Source: Phycisphaerales bacterium (GTDB lineage Bacteria > Planctomycetota > Phycisphaerae > UBA1845 > UTPLA1). Taken from it: 64,000 nt of DNA. Shown piece after piece: positions 52,387 through 61,025 of the stretch (position 1 is the stretch's first letter; each line of letters begins with the position of its first letter). The notes below the pieces were generated by a model. It did no database searches. It was not told where the DNA came from and worked only from the letters and a program-made list of their open reading frames with translations. Made by a program: the position numbers and the translations under genes. The DNA is taken from the NCBI GenBank assembly GCA_020639075.1, contig JACKHI010000001.1, forward strand, positions 2,914,001 through 2,978,000, given 5' to 3'.

Positions 52387-53517
52387 ATGAGCAGCAAGGG
52401 CCTTGCCGGCATCGTGGCGGGACAGACGAGCGTGGGTGAAGTCACACAGACGAGCCTTCGCTATCGCGGGTATTCGATCGGCGATCTGGCCGAGAACGCT
52501 ACGTTCGACGAAGTCGCATATCTCCTGCTGCATGGCGAGATGCCGAAGAAGGGCGAACTCGCTGAATTCCGCACGCGCGTTCAGGCGTCGATGGAATTGC
52601 CCGATCCCGTCTGCAACGCGATGGCGGCGATGCCGAAAGAGACGCCGCCGATGGACATGCTTCGGAGCGTCGCGTCGCTGTTAGGTCACTACGATCCTGA
52701 AGCGCAGAGCAACGAGCCCAAGGCAAATATTCGAAAAAGTGAACGACTGCTCGGACAGATGACGGCGGCAACGGGGTTCTGGTCGCACCTGATCAACAAC
52801 GTTCCCATCATGAAGCCGGATCCGAGCGCGAGCCATGGCGCGAATCTGCTCATGATGATGCTCGGCAAGCGCGGCAGCGAACTGGCCGGGCGCGTGATGG
52901 ACGGCACGCTGATACTGTATGCGGAGCACGAATTCAACGCTTCGACTTTCACGGCGCGGACGATCGCATCCACGCTGGCCGATATGCACTCGGCCGTCAG
53001 CGGCGCAATCGGCGCGCTGAAGGGCCCTCTGCACGGCGGCGCCAATGAAGCGGCGATGTATCAGTTCCTCGACATCGGCAAACCGGAGAACGTTGAGAAG
53101 TGGTTCAACGATCTCGAGGCGCACAACGCGGCGCATCCGGAGAACAAGCGTCTGCTGATGGGCTTCGGCCATCGCGTCTATAAGAACGGCGATCATCGCG
53201 CATCGATTCTTCGGGATTGGTCACTGCAGCTCTCCAAGGAAACGGGCCAGGGCCATTGGATCGACATGGCGGATCGGCTTCAGAAGCTGATGCTCGAGCG
53301 GAAGAACATCCATCCGAACACGGACTACCCTGCGGCGCACGCATATTACCAGATGGGGATTCCGATCCCGTTCTACACGCCGATCTTCGTGTGCAGCCGC
53401 GTGACCGGCTGGTGCGCGCACATCATGGAGCAGTACTCCGACAATCGCATCATTCGACCGACGAGCGAGTACGTCGGACCGCCGGAGCGCAAAGTCGTGC
53501 CGATCGAGAAGCGCTGA
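52387..53517 (+). CDS. prpC: 2-methylcitrate synthase / citrate synthase family
   Basis: About 376 residues, short as in PrpC and type II citrate synthases. GGGAGA lies eight bases before the ATG (a second in-frame ATG is five codons upstream). Family landmarks are GLAGIVAGQTSVGEV, LKGPLHGGANEA and GFGHRVYKNGDHRA with the catalytic His, plus the C-terminal Arg-containing YVGPPERKVVPIEKR. It condenses propionyl-CoA (or acetyl-CoA) with oxaloacetate. Pairing with prpB favours the methylcitrate role. No prpD or acnD dehydratase gene is nearby. Confidence 0.9.
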   Translation: MSSKGLAGIVAGQTSVGEVTQTSLRYRGYSIGDLAENATFDEVAYLLLHGEMPKKGELAEFRTRVQASMELPDPVCNAMAAMPKETPPMDMLRSVASLLGHYDPEAQSNEPKANIRKSERLLGQMTAATGFWSHLINNVPIMKPDPSASHGANLLMMMLGKRGSELAGRVMDGTLILYAEHEFNASTFTARTIASTLADMHSAVSGAIGALKGPLHGGANEAAMYQFLDIGKPENVEKWFNDLEAHNAAHPENKRLLMGFGHRVYKNGDHRASILRDWSLQLSKETGQGHWIDMADRLQKLMLERKNIHPNTDYPAAHAYYQMGIPIPFYTPIFVCSRVTGWCAHIMEQYSDNRIIRPTSEYVGPPERKVVPIEKR

Positions 53518-53577
53518 TCTGCGTTGATGAACACGCGGCGATGACGGCGACGCGACAGCGAAGCGAGTTATCCGAAG

Positions 53578-53603
53578 GGCCCGACATTTGTCGGGCCTTT
53601 TTT
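53578..53603 (+). terminator. Rho-independent terminator of prpBC
   Basis: GGCCCGAC-ATTT-GTCGGGCC followed by TTTTTTC, 60 bp after the prpC stop: a textbook intrinsic terminator. Confidence 0.92.
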
Positions 53604-53717
53604 CTTGCGTTCTCCGATCGAAGGGCGGTTGATTGTCGATGCCTGCCGAATCGAAGGTCGCACAGCGGCCAGACTTCCCGGCACGTGACGGCGCATCGCA
53701 CGCCGGCGTGGTTTGCA

Positions 53718-54224
53718 CTAATCGATTGTTGCGAACGGAAATATCTCCGGCCGCGCGATGCGCAGGTAGTCCGCCATCGGCACGATGAGGGAATCCGTCA
53801 GGCTGCCGGCGTTAAAGGCGATTCGATCGTTTGCGGGAATCGACTCGTCGGCGTAGAGATCGAACGGAAGAATCGGACGACCAAACGGCGGCACGCTGCC
53901 CGGCACCAATCCCGTCAATTCCAGGAGTTCATCCGGCGTCGCAAAGCGAGACTTCTTTTCGCCGAACCGTTTGCGAATCGCGGCTGAGTCCGCCTTCAGG
54001 GCCGCCGAGATGACGAAGAGCCGGTACGTGTCGCCGACCTTCATCACGAGCGCTTTGCCGCCCACGTTAATGGACTCACCACGCGCCAAAGCGCTCTGTT
54101 CCGACGTAAACGTCGGTTCGTGATGGACGCAGCGATAGGTTGCGCCCGCGTCGTCCAGCATTTTGCGAATGGCAGCGAAGACGGTTGTCGCCCCGCCTTG
54201 CCCCGGCTCATCCATCATCGACAT
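53718..54224 (-). CDS. YbaK/ProX-type aminoacyl-tRNA deacylase
   Basis: 168 residues, with AAGGAAAGG five bases before the ATG. YbaK-fold landmarks are CVHHEPTFTSEQSALARG, GGKALVMKVGDTYRLFVISA, GEKKSRFATPDELLELTGL and PGSVPPFG. This family hydrolyses mischarged aminoacyl-tRNA (for example Cys- or Ala-tRNA-Pro) in trans. It closely precedes, on the same strand, nothing else; the next gene upstream ends 36 bp away and may be co-transcribed. Confidence 0.88.
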   Translation of the reverse strand: MSMMDEPGQGGATTVFAAIRKMLDDAGATYRCVHHEPTFTSEQSALARGESINVGGKALVMKVGDTYRLFVISAALKADSAAIRKRFGEKKSRFATPDELLELTGLVPGSVPPFGRPILPFDLYADESIPANDRIAFNAGSLTDSLIVPMADYLRIARPEIFPFATID

Positions 54225-54260
54225 CGCGACCTTTCCTTCAATATTGCAACGCGTGGGGTG

Positions 54261-55391
54261 TCAGTCGTCATTGTGCCAGCGGAACGTCGGAGCGTACTTG
54301 CTGACAGGATACTCGACGGCGTCTTTCCCCTCGATCACGAGCACGCGCGCCACGGGAACGGCTTCGTTGAACAGTTTCCAGGTCAGATCGATCGCATCGA
54401 CCTTGCGATCGGTCGACAGTCGCAGCACGCCGACGAGGCGACCGGAGTGAAAGCCGACCGGTGCGGTCTTGTCTTTTATTACTCGTTCCGGCGCGGCGGG
54501 ACCGATCACGATGACGTCATCGACGGACGGGATTGATTCATGTCCGTTGATCCTGACGGCGACGGCCTTGGCGAATCGCTGACGCCAATCCTCGACGACG
54601 CCGGCTTGCTCCTCCGCGGAGACAGTCTCATCGTTCTTGCGGAGGATGGGCCGCCAGGTTTCCGTGATCGCCAGGGGAACGGCGATTCGCAGCATCGGGC
54701 CCTGTTGATCGAATTCCAGGATGGCGTGCACCTGCTTGAAGCGTTCATCGCCGAGCCAGGTGCGGGCGTTTTTCTGTTGTGGCGACGGCGATGGGTTCGC
54801 TGCCGTCATCTTGTCATCCCAGTTGAACTCGAGCGTCTCAGCATTGCCGCCGCTGGTCAGGATTAGTTCGCGCGTCTGTTGCGAACTCGCCTGTCGAACG
54901 GTGGTTCCCGTGCGCGTGAGAAGAATCTGCGTCGTGACAGGCGGCCGATGTTGGAATGTGATGAACTGGAGCGGGGACTTGTCGTTGGCGTCGTATCGGA
55001 TTGTGACGTTCACCCAGACATTGAACAGCAATTCGCGGGCATCGTCCGCGGCAGCCGGTGTGATGTCGAATGCCGTGGTCGTGGCTTTCAATCGCTTGCC
55101 GGCGGCGTCGCGGAGGATGAATCCGTCGCGCAGCATGTCGCCGTAGTGTCTACCTGCTCTGCGAATGTCGGCTCGCAGGTAAGCGTCGTCGTCGCTCGGT
55201 TCAATTAGACTGTAGTGCAGCAGGTCTTCGCCGGGGGCTTCGATGGAGACAGACACGTGATCGGGATGAACGACGGCGGTCGCGCGGGAGAGGGAGACGG
55301 GATGGGCATACGCCGTTGGGGTGAATGCCATGGCCATGGCGGCGGCGATGAGGCAGGTTCGCCATTGTTGTTGCGTATGGATTGGGTTCAA
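54261..55391 (-). CDS. Secreted protein of unknown function
   Basis: About 376 residues. The mature protein follows an apparent signal peptide (LIAAAMAMAFTPTAYAHPVS). It starts AHPVSLSRATAVVHPDHVSV, beta-rich, resembling extracytoplasmic proteins that accompany HupE/UreJ-like genes, but I do not recognise the family. The start is uncertain: TTG at 55391 is the nearest codon that leaves a full signal peptide. A longer frame continues upstream, but that extra sequence is the three-stem-loop repeat (copy B), so it is not likely to be coding. Confidence 0.65.
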   Translation of the reverse strand: MNPIHTQQQWRTCLIAAAMAMAFTPTAYAHPVSLSRATAVVHPDHVSVSIEAPGEDLLHYSLIEPSDDDAYLRADIRRAGRHYGDMLRDGFILRDAAGKRLKATTTAFDITPAAADDARELLFNVWVNVTIRYDANDKSPLQFITFQHRPPVTTQILLTRTGTTVRQASSQQTRELILTSGGNAETLEFNWDDKMTAANPSPSPQQKNARTWLGDERFKQVHAILEFDQQGPMLRIAVPLAITETWRPILRKNDETVSAEEQAGVVEDWRQRFAKAVAVRINGHESIPSVDDVIVIGPAAPERVIKDKTAPVGFHSGRLVGVLRLSTDRKVDAIDLTWKLFNEAVPVARVLVIEGKDAVEYPVSKYAPTFRWHNDD

Positions 55392-55473
55392 GGCGATATT
55401 CCGTTGCGTGGTCTCATTGGTGCGTGTTGCCGCGATCTGCCTTGCTCTTGGGGTGAGGCTGTCCAGGAGTTCC

Positions 55474-55588
55474 TCCGCCCCTTCGGGGCGGAAACGAAAG
55501 GAAAAAACACTCTTCCACGGGTTTCGCTCCGACCGCTTCGCGGTCTTCGCTGCACCCATGGCTACGATCCGTCGCTCCTTCGGAGCGA
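55474..55588 (+). repeat. Three-stem-loop dispersed element, copy B
   Basis: Hairpin TCCGCCCC-TTC-GGGGCGGA (55474-55492), 22 bases, long hairpin with outer arms CCACGGGT/ACCCATGG (55515-55522, 55554-55561) and inner GACCGC-TTC-GCGGTC, 10 bases, hairpin TCGCTCC-TTC-GGAGCGA (55572-55588). Order and spacing match copy C. Confidence 0.88.
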
Positions 55589-55653
55589 AATCCGCATTGC
55601 AATCCCTGACGATTTCGGTCGTCGGGCGGGAGGCCACTACCCTGCCGGCTATC

Positions 55654-56445
55654 TTACGGTTTTACGAGCGTCAGCATGTAATTCTCGGTCAGTTTTTCGT
55701 TGACGGAATCCGCCTGGGTTTCAGCGACGTCGAAACCGGCCTTGCGGCATTCGGCGATCACTGTGGCGCGATCGCAGCGGACGTGTTCGGCGATCCACTT
55801 GCGGCGTTCCTGCGGGAGCGCCATCCATTTCGGATCATCCCGGCCTTTGTCCGCGTCGTGACGGACGAACTCGATGATGTGGACGCGGCCGCCATTCCTC
55901 ATGGCACGATGGAGCGACTTGAGCGTCGACATCGGAAATTCGAAGTGATGATACGTATCGCAGATGAAGGCGCGATCGATCGAGTTGCGTTCGAGGCCCG
56001 TCGCGTTCTCGGGGCATTGGATTGTCGTGATGTTATGAAGATCGTGCTGCGCCGCTTCGGCGTCGATGCGTTCGAGGAAGGGTTTGGCAATGTCGACGGC
56101 GTAGACGCGGCCATCGGGGCCGACGCGATCGGCGAAGGCGAGCGAGTAGAACCCCGTGCCGGCACCGATGTCGGCGATGTCCATGCCGGGTTGCAGATCG
56201 AGGGCCATGAGGATTTCGTCGCGATGATGGAAAACTTCGCGGCTTTCGGACTCGAAGCGCTTGACCCATTCGTCGACGTTCATGTCGCCCTTGAACTTGC
56301 CGTTGATGCCGGGCTTGATGCTCTGTTCGGGCTTGGCGCAGGCGCCGAGAAAAGGCGCAGCAAGGATGGCGACAAGCAGAATCCGTATTCGCGACGATGG
56401 ATGGGCGGCGGTTCGATTCAAGGGCGTGTTCCGGGTTGAAGTCAT
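55654..56445 (-). CDS. Class I SAM methyltransferase with lipoprotein signal
   Basis: About 263 residues. The N-terminus from the chosen ATG (MTSTRNTPLNRTAAHPSSRI) leads to a hydrophobic stretch ending in the lipobox LGAC. The Rossmann-like SAM-binding motif I is DIADIGAGTGFYSLAFAD, followed by VYAVDIAKPF and later motifs IDRAFICDTYHHF and GGRVHIIEFV. The fold is an ordinary methyltransferase, but SAM is not known to be available outside the cytoplasm, so the export signal is puzzling. The start lies four bases from the repeat element copy C, which would sit in the promoter region. Confidence 0.85.
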   Translation of the reverse strand: MTSTRNTPLNRTAAHPSSRIRILLVAILAAPFLGACAKPEQSIKPGINGKFKGDMNVDEWVKRFESESREVFHHRDEILMALDLQPGMDIADIGAGTGFYSLAFADRVGPDGRVYAVDIAKPFLERIDAEAAQHDLHNITTIQCPENATGLERNSIDRAFICDTYHHFEFPMSTLKSLHRAMRNGGRVHIIEFVRHDADKGRDDPKWMALPQERRKWIAEHVRCDRATVIAECRKAGFDVAETQADSVNEKLTENYMLTLVKP

Positions 56446-56448
56446 GTC

Positions 56449-56557
56449 GTCCCTACGGGACTCACTCTCATAGTACGGCCGATGACCCAGGGCTGCGTTT
56501 GCCCGCGATGCGGGCTGCACTTGCCCTGGGCTACCATATTTCGCCCCGTTGGGGCGA
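56449..56557 (+). repeat. Three-stem-loop dispersed element, copy C
   Basis: Hairpin GTCCC-TAC-GGGAC (56449-56461), 24 bases, long hairpin with outer arms CCCAGGGC/GCCCTGGG (56486-56493, 56523-56530) and inner GCCCGC-GAT-GCGGGC, 10 bases, hairpin TCGCCCC-GTT-GGGGCGA (56541-56557). It fills nearly the whole gap between the methyltransferase start and the end of the ResB-CcsA gene. Confidence 0.9.
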
Positions 56558-56569
56558 CGGTCCGTTGCG

Positions 56570-59500
56570 TTAGGCGTAGCTGTGGAGGCCGACGATGTAG
56601 AAGTTGACGACCCACCAGTTGAACTGCATGACGGCGAAGCCGACGACGCTGAGGACGCTGGTCCACAGGCCGCGATGTTTGGTGACGTAGCGGGCGTGGA
56701 TCAGGATCGCGTAGATCAGCCACGTGTTCAACGCGAAGACTTCCTTCGGATCCCATCCCCAAGGCCGGCCCCAGGAATAGTCGGCCCATACGGCGCCGAG
56801 GACGAGACCGACGAAGAGCGCGACTGTCGCCGTGTAAAGCAGGACGCGATGGCAGAGGTCGAAGTCGTCGAGGATGGATTTGGTGTGCTCGACGGGGAAG
56901 GCGTCGGGATTGAATGCCGCGGCACTCGACGATCCCGACGACAGTGCAAATGCCTTGCCTCCACGCCCGGCGCTTGCGACACTTCTGCCTCGAGGTACCA
57001 AGCGGCTGAACATCGCCACGATGACCGGGAATCCACCAAGCACCACCAACGCGCCGCCGACGATCGACATCGCGGTTATTCCGACAATGCCCCATCCACT
57101 CTGATGAGCGAACATGTCCTTGATGCCCAGCAATACAACAACGAGCGCGCCGAGTTCCGCGCCGATCGTCGCTCGTGCGAGGGCATTGTTCTTCTTGACC
57201 GCTTCGACAAACAGATAGCAATTCGCGACGCCGAATGCGAGCGTGATGACGGCGTAGCTCGCGATGATCAACACAGTGTGGATCCGCAGCATCGCGTCGT
57301 CGAGGATCGGCATCATCGTCTGGAGGTTGTCGTTGATCGTGTCGGGGATGATCTCCGGCAGCGACAGTGCGAAGAAGCCGAGGAGCGCCGAGGCGAACAT
57401 ATAGACGCGCTTCTTCGTGAATAGTTCCAGGATCAGACCGAACGTCGCGCCGCACCAGGTCGAGGCGATGACGGATTCGTACATGTTCGCAACGGGGATA
57501 CGACCCAGCACGCCCCAGCGGAGCCAGAGGTCGTAGCCGTGAATGCCCACGGCGCCGACGAGGAAAACGAGCGTGACGGTGCGCGCCCACTTGTATCCGG
57601 TCGACAACGCAAAGATCGCGACGAAGAACGCGCCGATGTAGCAGCCCCAGCCCCAGCGCAGCATGTTCATGCGGCGATAGTCCTGTTCGGCGTGACGCGT
57701 TTCGAGCGTCGGGTAGAGACCTGCCGGGGCGAGTTTCGGCAGCGCGGCGTCGAGCTTATCGATGCATGCGTTGATCGTCTTGACGTCGCGCGATCGCCAC
57801 GCCTGGGCGAGTTCGCTGAACGGATCGAAGACGGTGGCTGACATGGCATCCGTGATCCCGGCGCTCGCCTTGGACTGCGGGCTCATCAGGGCGATCGGTG
57901 AGAGCCACTCGGTCTCTTTCTTGCCGTTGGGAACAGGGACGATCGTGAACAGCTCGAGGATCTGCTGGAAGTGGAATCGCGCGCTGAGCATGCGATTCAT
58001 CGCGCGGTTCTTCAGCGTTTCGCCGGAGAGTTCGCGGATGCGCTTCTGAACGTCCTCGCGTGCGAGAAAGTCGAAACTGACTGTGCGCTGTTTGAACATG
58101 CGCTCGGCTTCGTCGGCAGAGACCTTGATCGGATGCTTCGTCAGATCCTTCAGGATGCCGCGATCCTTGACGAAGATCACGGGCTGATCGACGTAGGCCT
58201 GCTGGTTGAACATGATCTCCATCGCCGAGACGACGGGATCGAGGCCGTTCAGCGAGACGTCGCCGTGCATGGTGCGCATCATCTTCCGCGCCCAGGATTC
58301 GACAGTCGTGTAGCGCCAGGCCTTGTTGTCGAGCATGGCGATGGCGCCGAGCTTCTCGACGTTGATGTCCTTCTCGATGGCCTTGATCGACTTGATGGCG
58401 TCATTATCGATTGGGGCGTCGGCCGCTTGAGCATGTTGCGCGAACGCGCCAAGGACGAATGCAACGATCAGAGACTTGGCGACGACGGCCGCCCCCCTCG
58501 TTTCCTTCTTCACGTTACGGGACTCCTTTTCCATGACGTTCTTTCGGCCGGCGCCTGCCATAATTCGTTCGTTTCTGCGTTTCTTGAGGATCGGCTTGAC
58601 GGCAAACGCATAGATCATGCCGATGCTGATCAGCGTGCAGGCGAGCAACTGGAGCAGTACGCCGTTGCGATTGCCGACGCCGAGAACCGTCCAACTGGCG
58701 CCGTCGCCGGCGGCTGCCGACTGGAAGAAAGTCCAGTTGCCGATCGTGTAGGTATTGTTGAGGAACGCCTTGCCTTCCTGCACCTCTCCCGTCCCCGGAA
58801 GCTTGTAACGGAAGTAGCTCGTCCATTCGCGAGCCTGTTCACCGCCGGGGTAGTACTGCGTATCCAGCTGTTCGAGCACCATCGTCGCCGGCAGGTTGTT
58901 GCGCTGGCGGCCGTAGATGAAGGCGACGTCCCGACCCGACGGCAGGCCTGACGCGACAGTCGGCGAGCCGCCGAAGACGGCGGCATGATCGAGGTTGTAC
59001 TGGCTGAAGTCGACCCACTGGCGATGCGACCAGGAACCATCGAGCGCTTTCATATGCACGCGGACCATCGACTTCTGTCGGCCGACATCCATGAGGGAGC
59101 GGCGCTGACTGACGGGAATGACGACGGGGCGCGGTTCGAGCCGCGGCTTCATGATCAGGTTGCGCAGCACGATTTCCGTATCGCCGGCCAGCAAGACGGG
59201 ATCGCCGACTTTCAACGGCTTCATATCGCGCGCGCCGCCGGGCGCCGTGTGGATGAGCGTAGGAGCGAAGTTATTGCCCGCGACGATGCGCAGATGGTCA
59301 GTCGCCGCATCGATGTATCGAATCTCGATGTTTTTGTCGACGAGACCGCCGTCGGGATTGATCTTCGCGCCGGCCCGATCGCGATCCTGATTGAGATCGG
59401 GAAAGCGATCCAGCACGGAGCGCTGAAACGCGTTGTCGGGCGACTGAATCCAAACCAGCGCGATGGCGGTCCGCGCGCCCTGGAAGCCGGCCGTCATCAG

Positions 59501-60832
59501 CGGCCAGCTGGGCCGCAATTGCTCGATCTTCAATGTGTAGCCTGTGTCTTCGACGGGGAACTCATCACCGAGTTTGACGTCATAGGTTTTCTTGACGCCC
59601 TTGTCCTTCACTTCCACTTCGAGAATGTGGCGGCCGGAGATGCGCTGCGTCCAGGTCGGATCGGGCTGCGTCTGATCGCCGATCCAGTCGAAGACGACGC
59701 GCGTGCCGTCCTCAGCCTCGAACATCGCCTGCGGCGGGAACTGGCTGAAGAGATACGCGTCGTGGAGATGGCCTTCGTGCCCCACTGCAACCTGCGCGAG
59801 CGGCGACAGTTGCTCGCCGCCATCGACCGGTCGATTATCCATTTCGGCGTAGGGAAGGAAGCCGTCGATTTCGATCGAGTAGCCGAGGTCCTTAGCAAGC
59901 GCGTCATCGGCATTGAGAACGGGGACGGGCATTCGCCAGTGTTCGACAACGGGAATCGGCGTCGTTCGTTTCGATTCGACGAGCGTGCCGTCCGAATATT
60001 CGATCGCACCGCTGCCGGGGTTCTTCGTATCCGTCAGCGACACGAATCGCTCGTTGTAGTACGGAAGCGCCGGGAGTGGGAATTCGCGGCGATCATTCAT
60101 GTCGTCGCCGACGATGAGTGAAAGCGACGGCGTCGTATTGTCGTAGAATTTCGTGACGGATTCGGCCGGTTCGAGCATGCCCGTCAGTTTGTCGCTGACG
60201 CGGGCGAACCGGGCGAAGCGATCGCCGGTATCGCGCGTCGTAATCGTGACAGTCTGATCGGCCTGATTCGGCGCGGAGATCTTCAGCGTGACTTCTTCGG
60301 CCGTTGTCATGCCGAGGTTCTTAACGTCCAGGACTTCAATGCGATGTGCACCGCCGAGCATGGGGATGTTCTGTTCCCACGTGCGTCCTTTCGCGGCGAC
60401 GAGTTGTCCGATTTTCGCATTGGTCGGATCTGTCTGGAACCGATCGTTGGAGTAGATGCCGATTGTTGCGGGCGCCATCATGACGTCGCCTTCGACTTTC
60501 GTGCCGAAGTACCAGATGGACGCGCCGCAGAGAAGCAGAAGACCGGCATGGACTGTCAGCACGCCGGCATTGATCATGTTGAATTTGATGCGTTTGATCG
60601 TGGCGACAATCAGATTGATGCAGAAGAGCAGGATCAGGACTGTGAAGATCCAGTGGTTGAAGAACTGGAATTCCGTCAGTTCGAACACCTGTCGCGATTG
60701 CGGCACGGCGGAACCGAGCGCGCCGTAGCAGAATATGAGAACGATCAGGATGATGCCGAGCCATATGCTGCTGAAAAAATCGACAATCGGATTGCCTTTT
60801 CTCGGATGACGTTGAGATACGGACATTTCCAT
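56570..60832 (-). CDS. Cytochrome c biogenesis fusion: ResB (Ccs1) plus CcsA (system II haem lyase)
   Basis: About 1420 residues. N-terminal ResB part: helices in FFSSIWLGIILIVLIFCYGALGSA and FNHWIFTVLILLFCINLIVA, then a large periplasmic domain to about 700. A signal-like helix (VVAKSLIVAFVLGAFAQHAQA, about 785-805) opens a second, unassigned domain. C-terminal CcsA part from about 1090 has many helices, the WGRPWGWDPKEV motif of the haem-handling WWD domain, and ends HSYA. System II proteins carry haem across the membrane and attach it to apocytochromes. Start at ATG 60832; a TTG farther upstream is possible. A thioredoxin-like protein and a DsbD-type gene in this window fit the pathway. 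Confidence 0.9.
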   Translation of the reverse strand: MEMSVSQRHPRKGNPIVDFFSSIWLGIILIVLIFCYGALGSAVPQSRQVFELTEFQFFNHWIFTVLILLFCINLIVATIKRIKFNMINAGVLTVHAGLLLLCGASIWYFGTKVEGDVMMAPATIGIYSNDRFQTDPTNAKIGQLVAAKGRTWEQNIPMLGGAHRIEVLDVKNLGMTTAEEVTLKISAPNQADQTVTITTRDTGDRFARFARVSDKLTGMLEPAESVTKFYDNTTPSLSLIVGDDMNDRREFPLPALPYYNERFVSLTDTKNPGSGAIEYSDGTLVESKRTTPIPVVEHWRMPVPVLNADDALAKDLGYSIEIDGFLPYAEMDNRPVDGGEQLSPLAQVAVGHEGHLHDAYLFSQFPPQAMFEAEDGTRVVFDWIGDQTQPDPTWTQRISGRHILEVEVKDKGVKKTYDVKLGDEFPVEDTGYTLKIEQLRPSWPLMTAGFQGARTAIALVWIQSPDNAFQRSVLDRFPDLNQDRDRAGAKINPDGGLVDKNIEIRYIDAATDHLRIVAGNNFAPTLIHTAPGGARDMKPLKVGDPVLLAGDTEIVLRNLIMKPRLEPRPVVIPVSQRRSLMDVGRQKSMVRVHMKALDGSWSHRQWVDFSQYNLDHAAVFGGSPTVASGLPSGRDVAFIYGRQRNNLPATMVLEQLDTQYYPGGEQAREWTSYFRYKLPGTGEVQEGKAFLNNTYTIGNWTFFQSAAAGDGASWTVLGVGNRNGVLLQLLACTLISIGMIYAFAVKPILKKRRNERIMAGAGRKNVMEKESRNVKKETRGAAVVAKSLIVAFVLGAFAQHAQAADAPIDNDAIKSIKAIEKDINVEKLGAIAMLDNKAWRYTTVESWARKMMRTMHGDVSLNGLDPVVSAMEIMFNQQAYVDQPVIFVKDRGILKDLTKHPIKVSADEAERMFKQRTVSFDFLAREDVQKRIRELSGETLKNRAMNRMLSARFHFQQILELFTIVPVPNGKKETEWLSPIALMSPQSKASAGITDAMSATVFDPFSELAQAWRSRDVKTINACIDKLDAALPKLAPAGLYPTLETRHAEQDYRRMNMLRWGWGCYIGAFFVAIFALSTGYKWARTVTLVFLVGAVGIHGYDLWLRWGVLGRIPVANMYESVIASTWCGATFGLILELFTKKRVYMFASALLGFFALSLPEIIPDTINDNLQTMMPILDDAMLRIHTVLIIASYAVITLAFGVANCYLFVEAVKKNNALARATIGAELGALVVVLLGIKDMFAHQSGWGIVGITAMSIVGGALVVLGGFPVIVAMFSRLVPRGRSVASAGRGGKAFALSSGSSSAAAFNPDAFPVEHTKSILDDFDLCHRVLLYTATVALFVGLVLGAVWADYSWGRPWGWDPKEVFALNTWLIYAILIHARYVTKHRGLWTSVLSVVGFAVMQFNWWVVNFYIVGLHSYA

Positions 60833-61025
60833 CTGTGATACCTGACTCGCAATTTGCGAAACCCCCCGGCCGGTCGACAACCTTGCCGCCGGGATATTTC
60901 CTGGATTCTAAGTACTCGGCGACAATAAGTCATTCTCATAGCGCGCCGGCGAGCCGGAACGCTGATGCGCGTCTCCGCTCGCCGGGCGTGAAGAATCTGT
61001 TCGAACCGTACCGCTGGGATACGGA

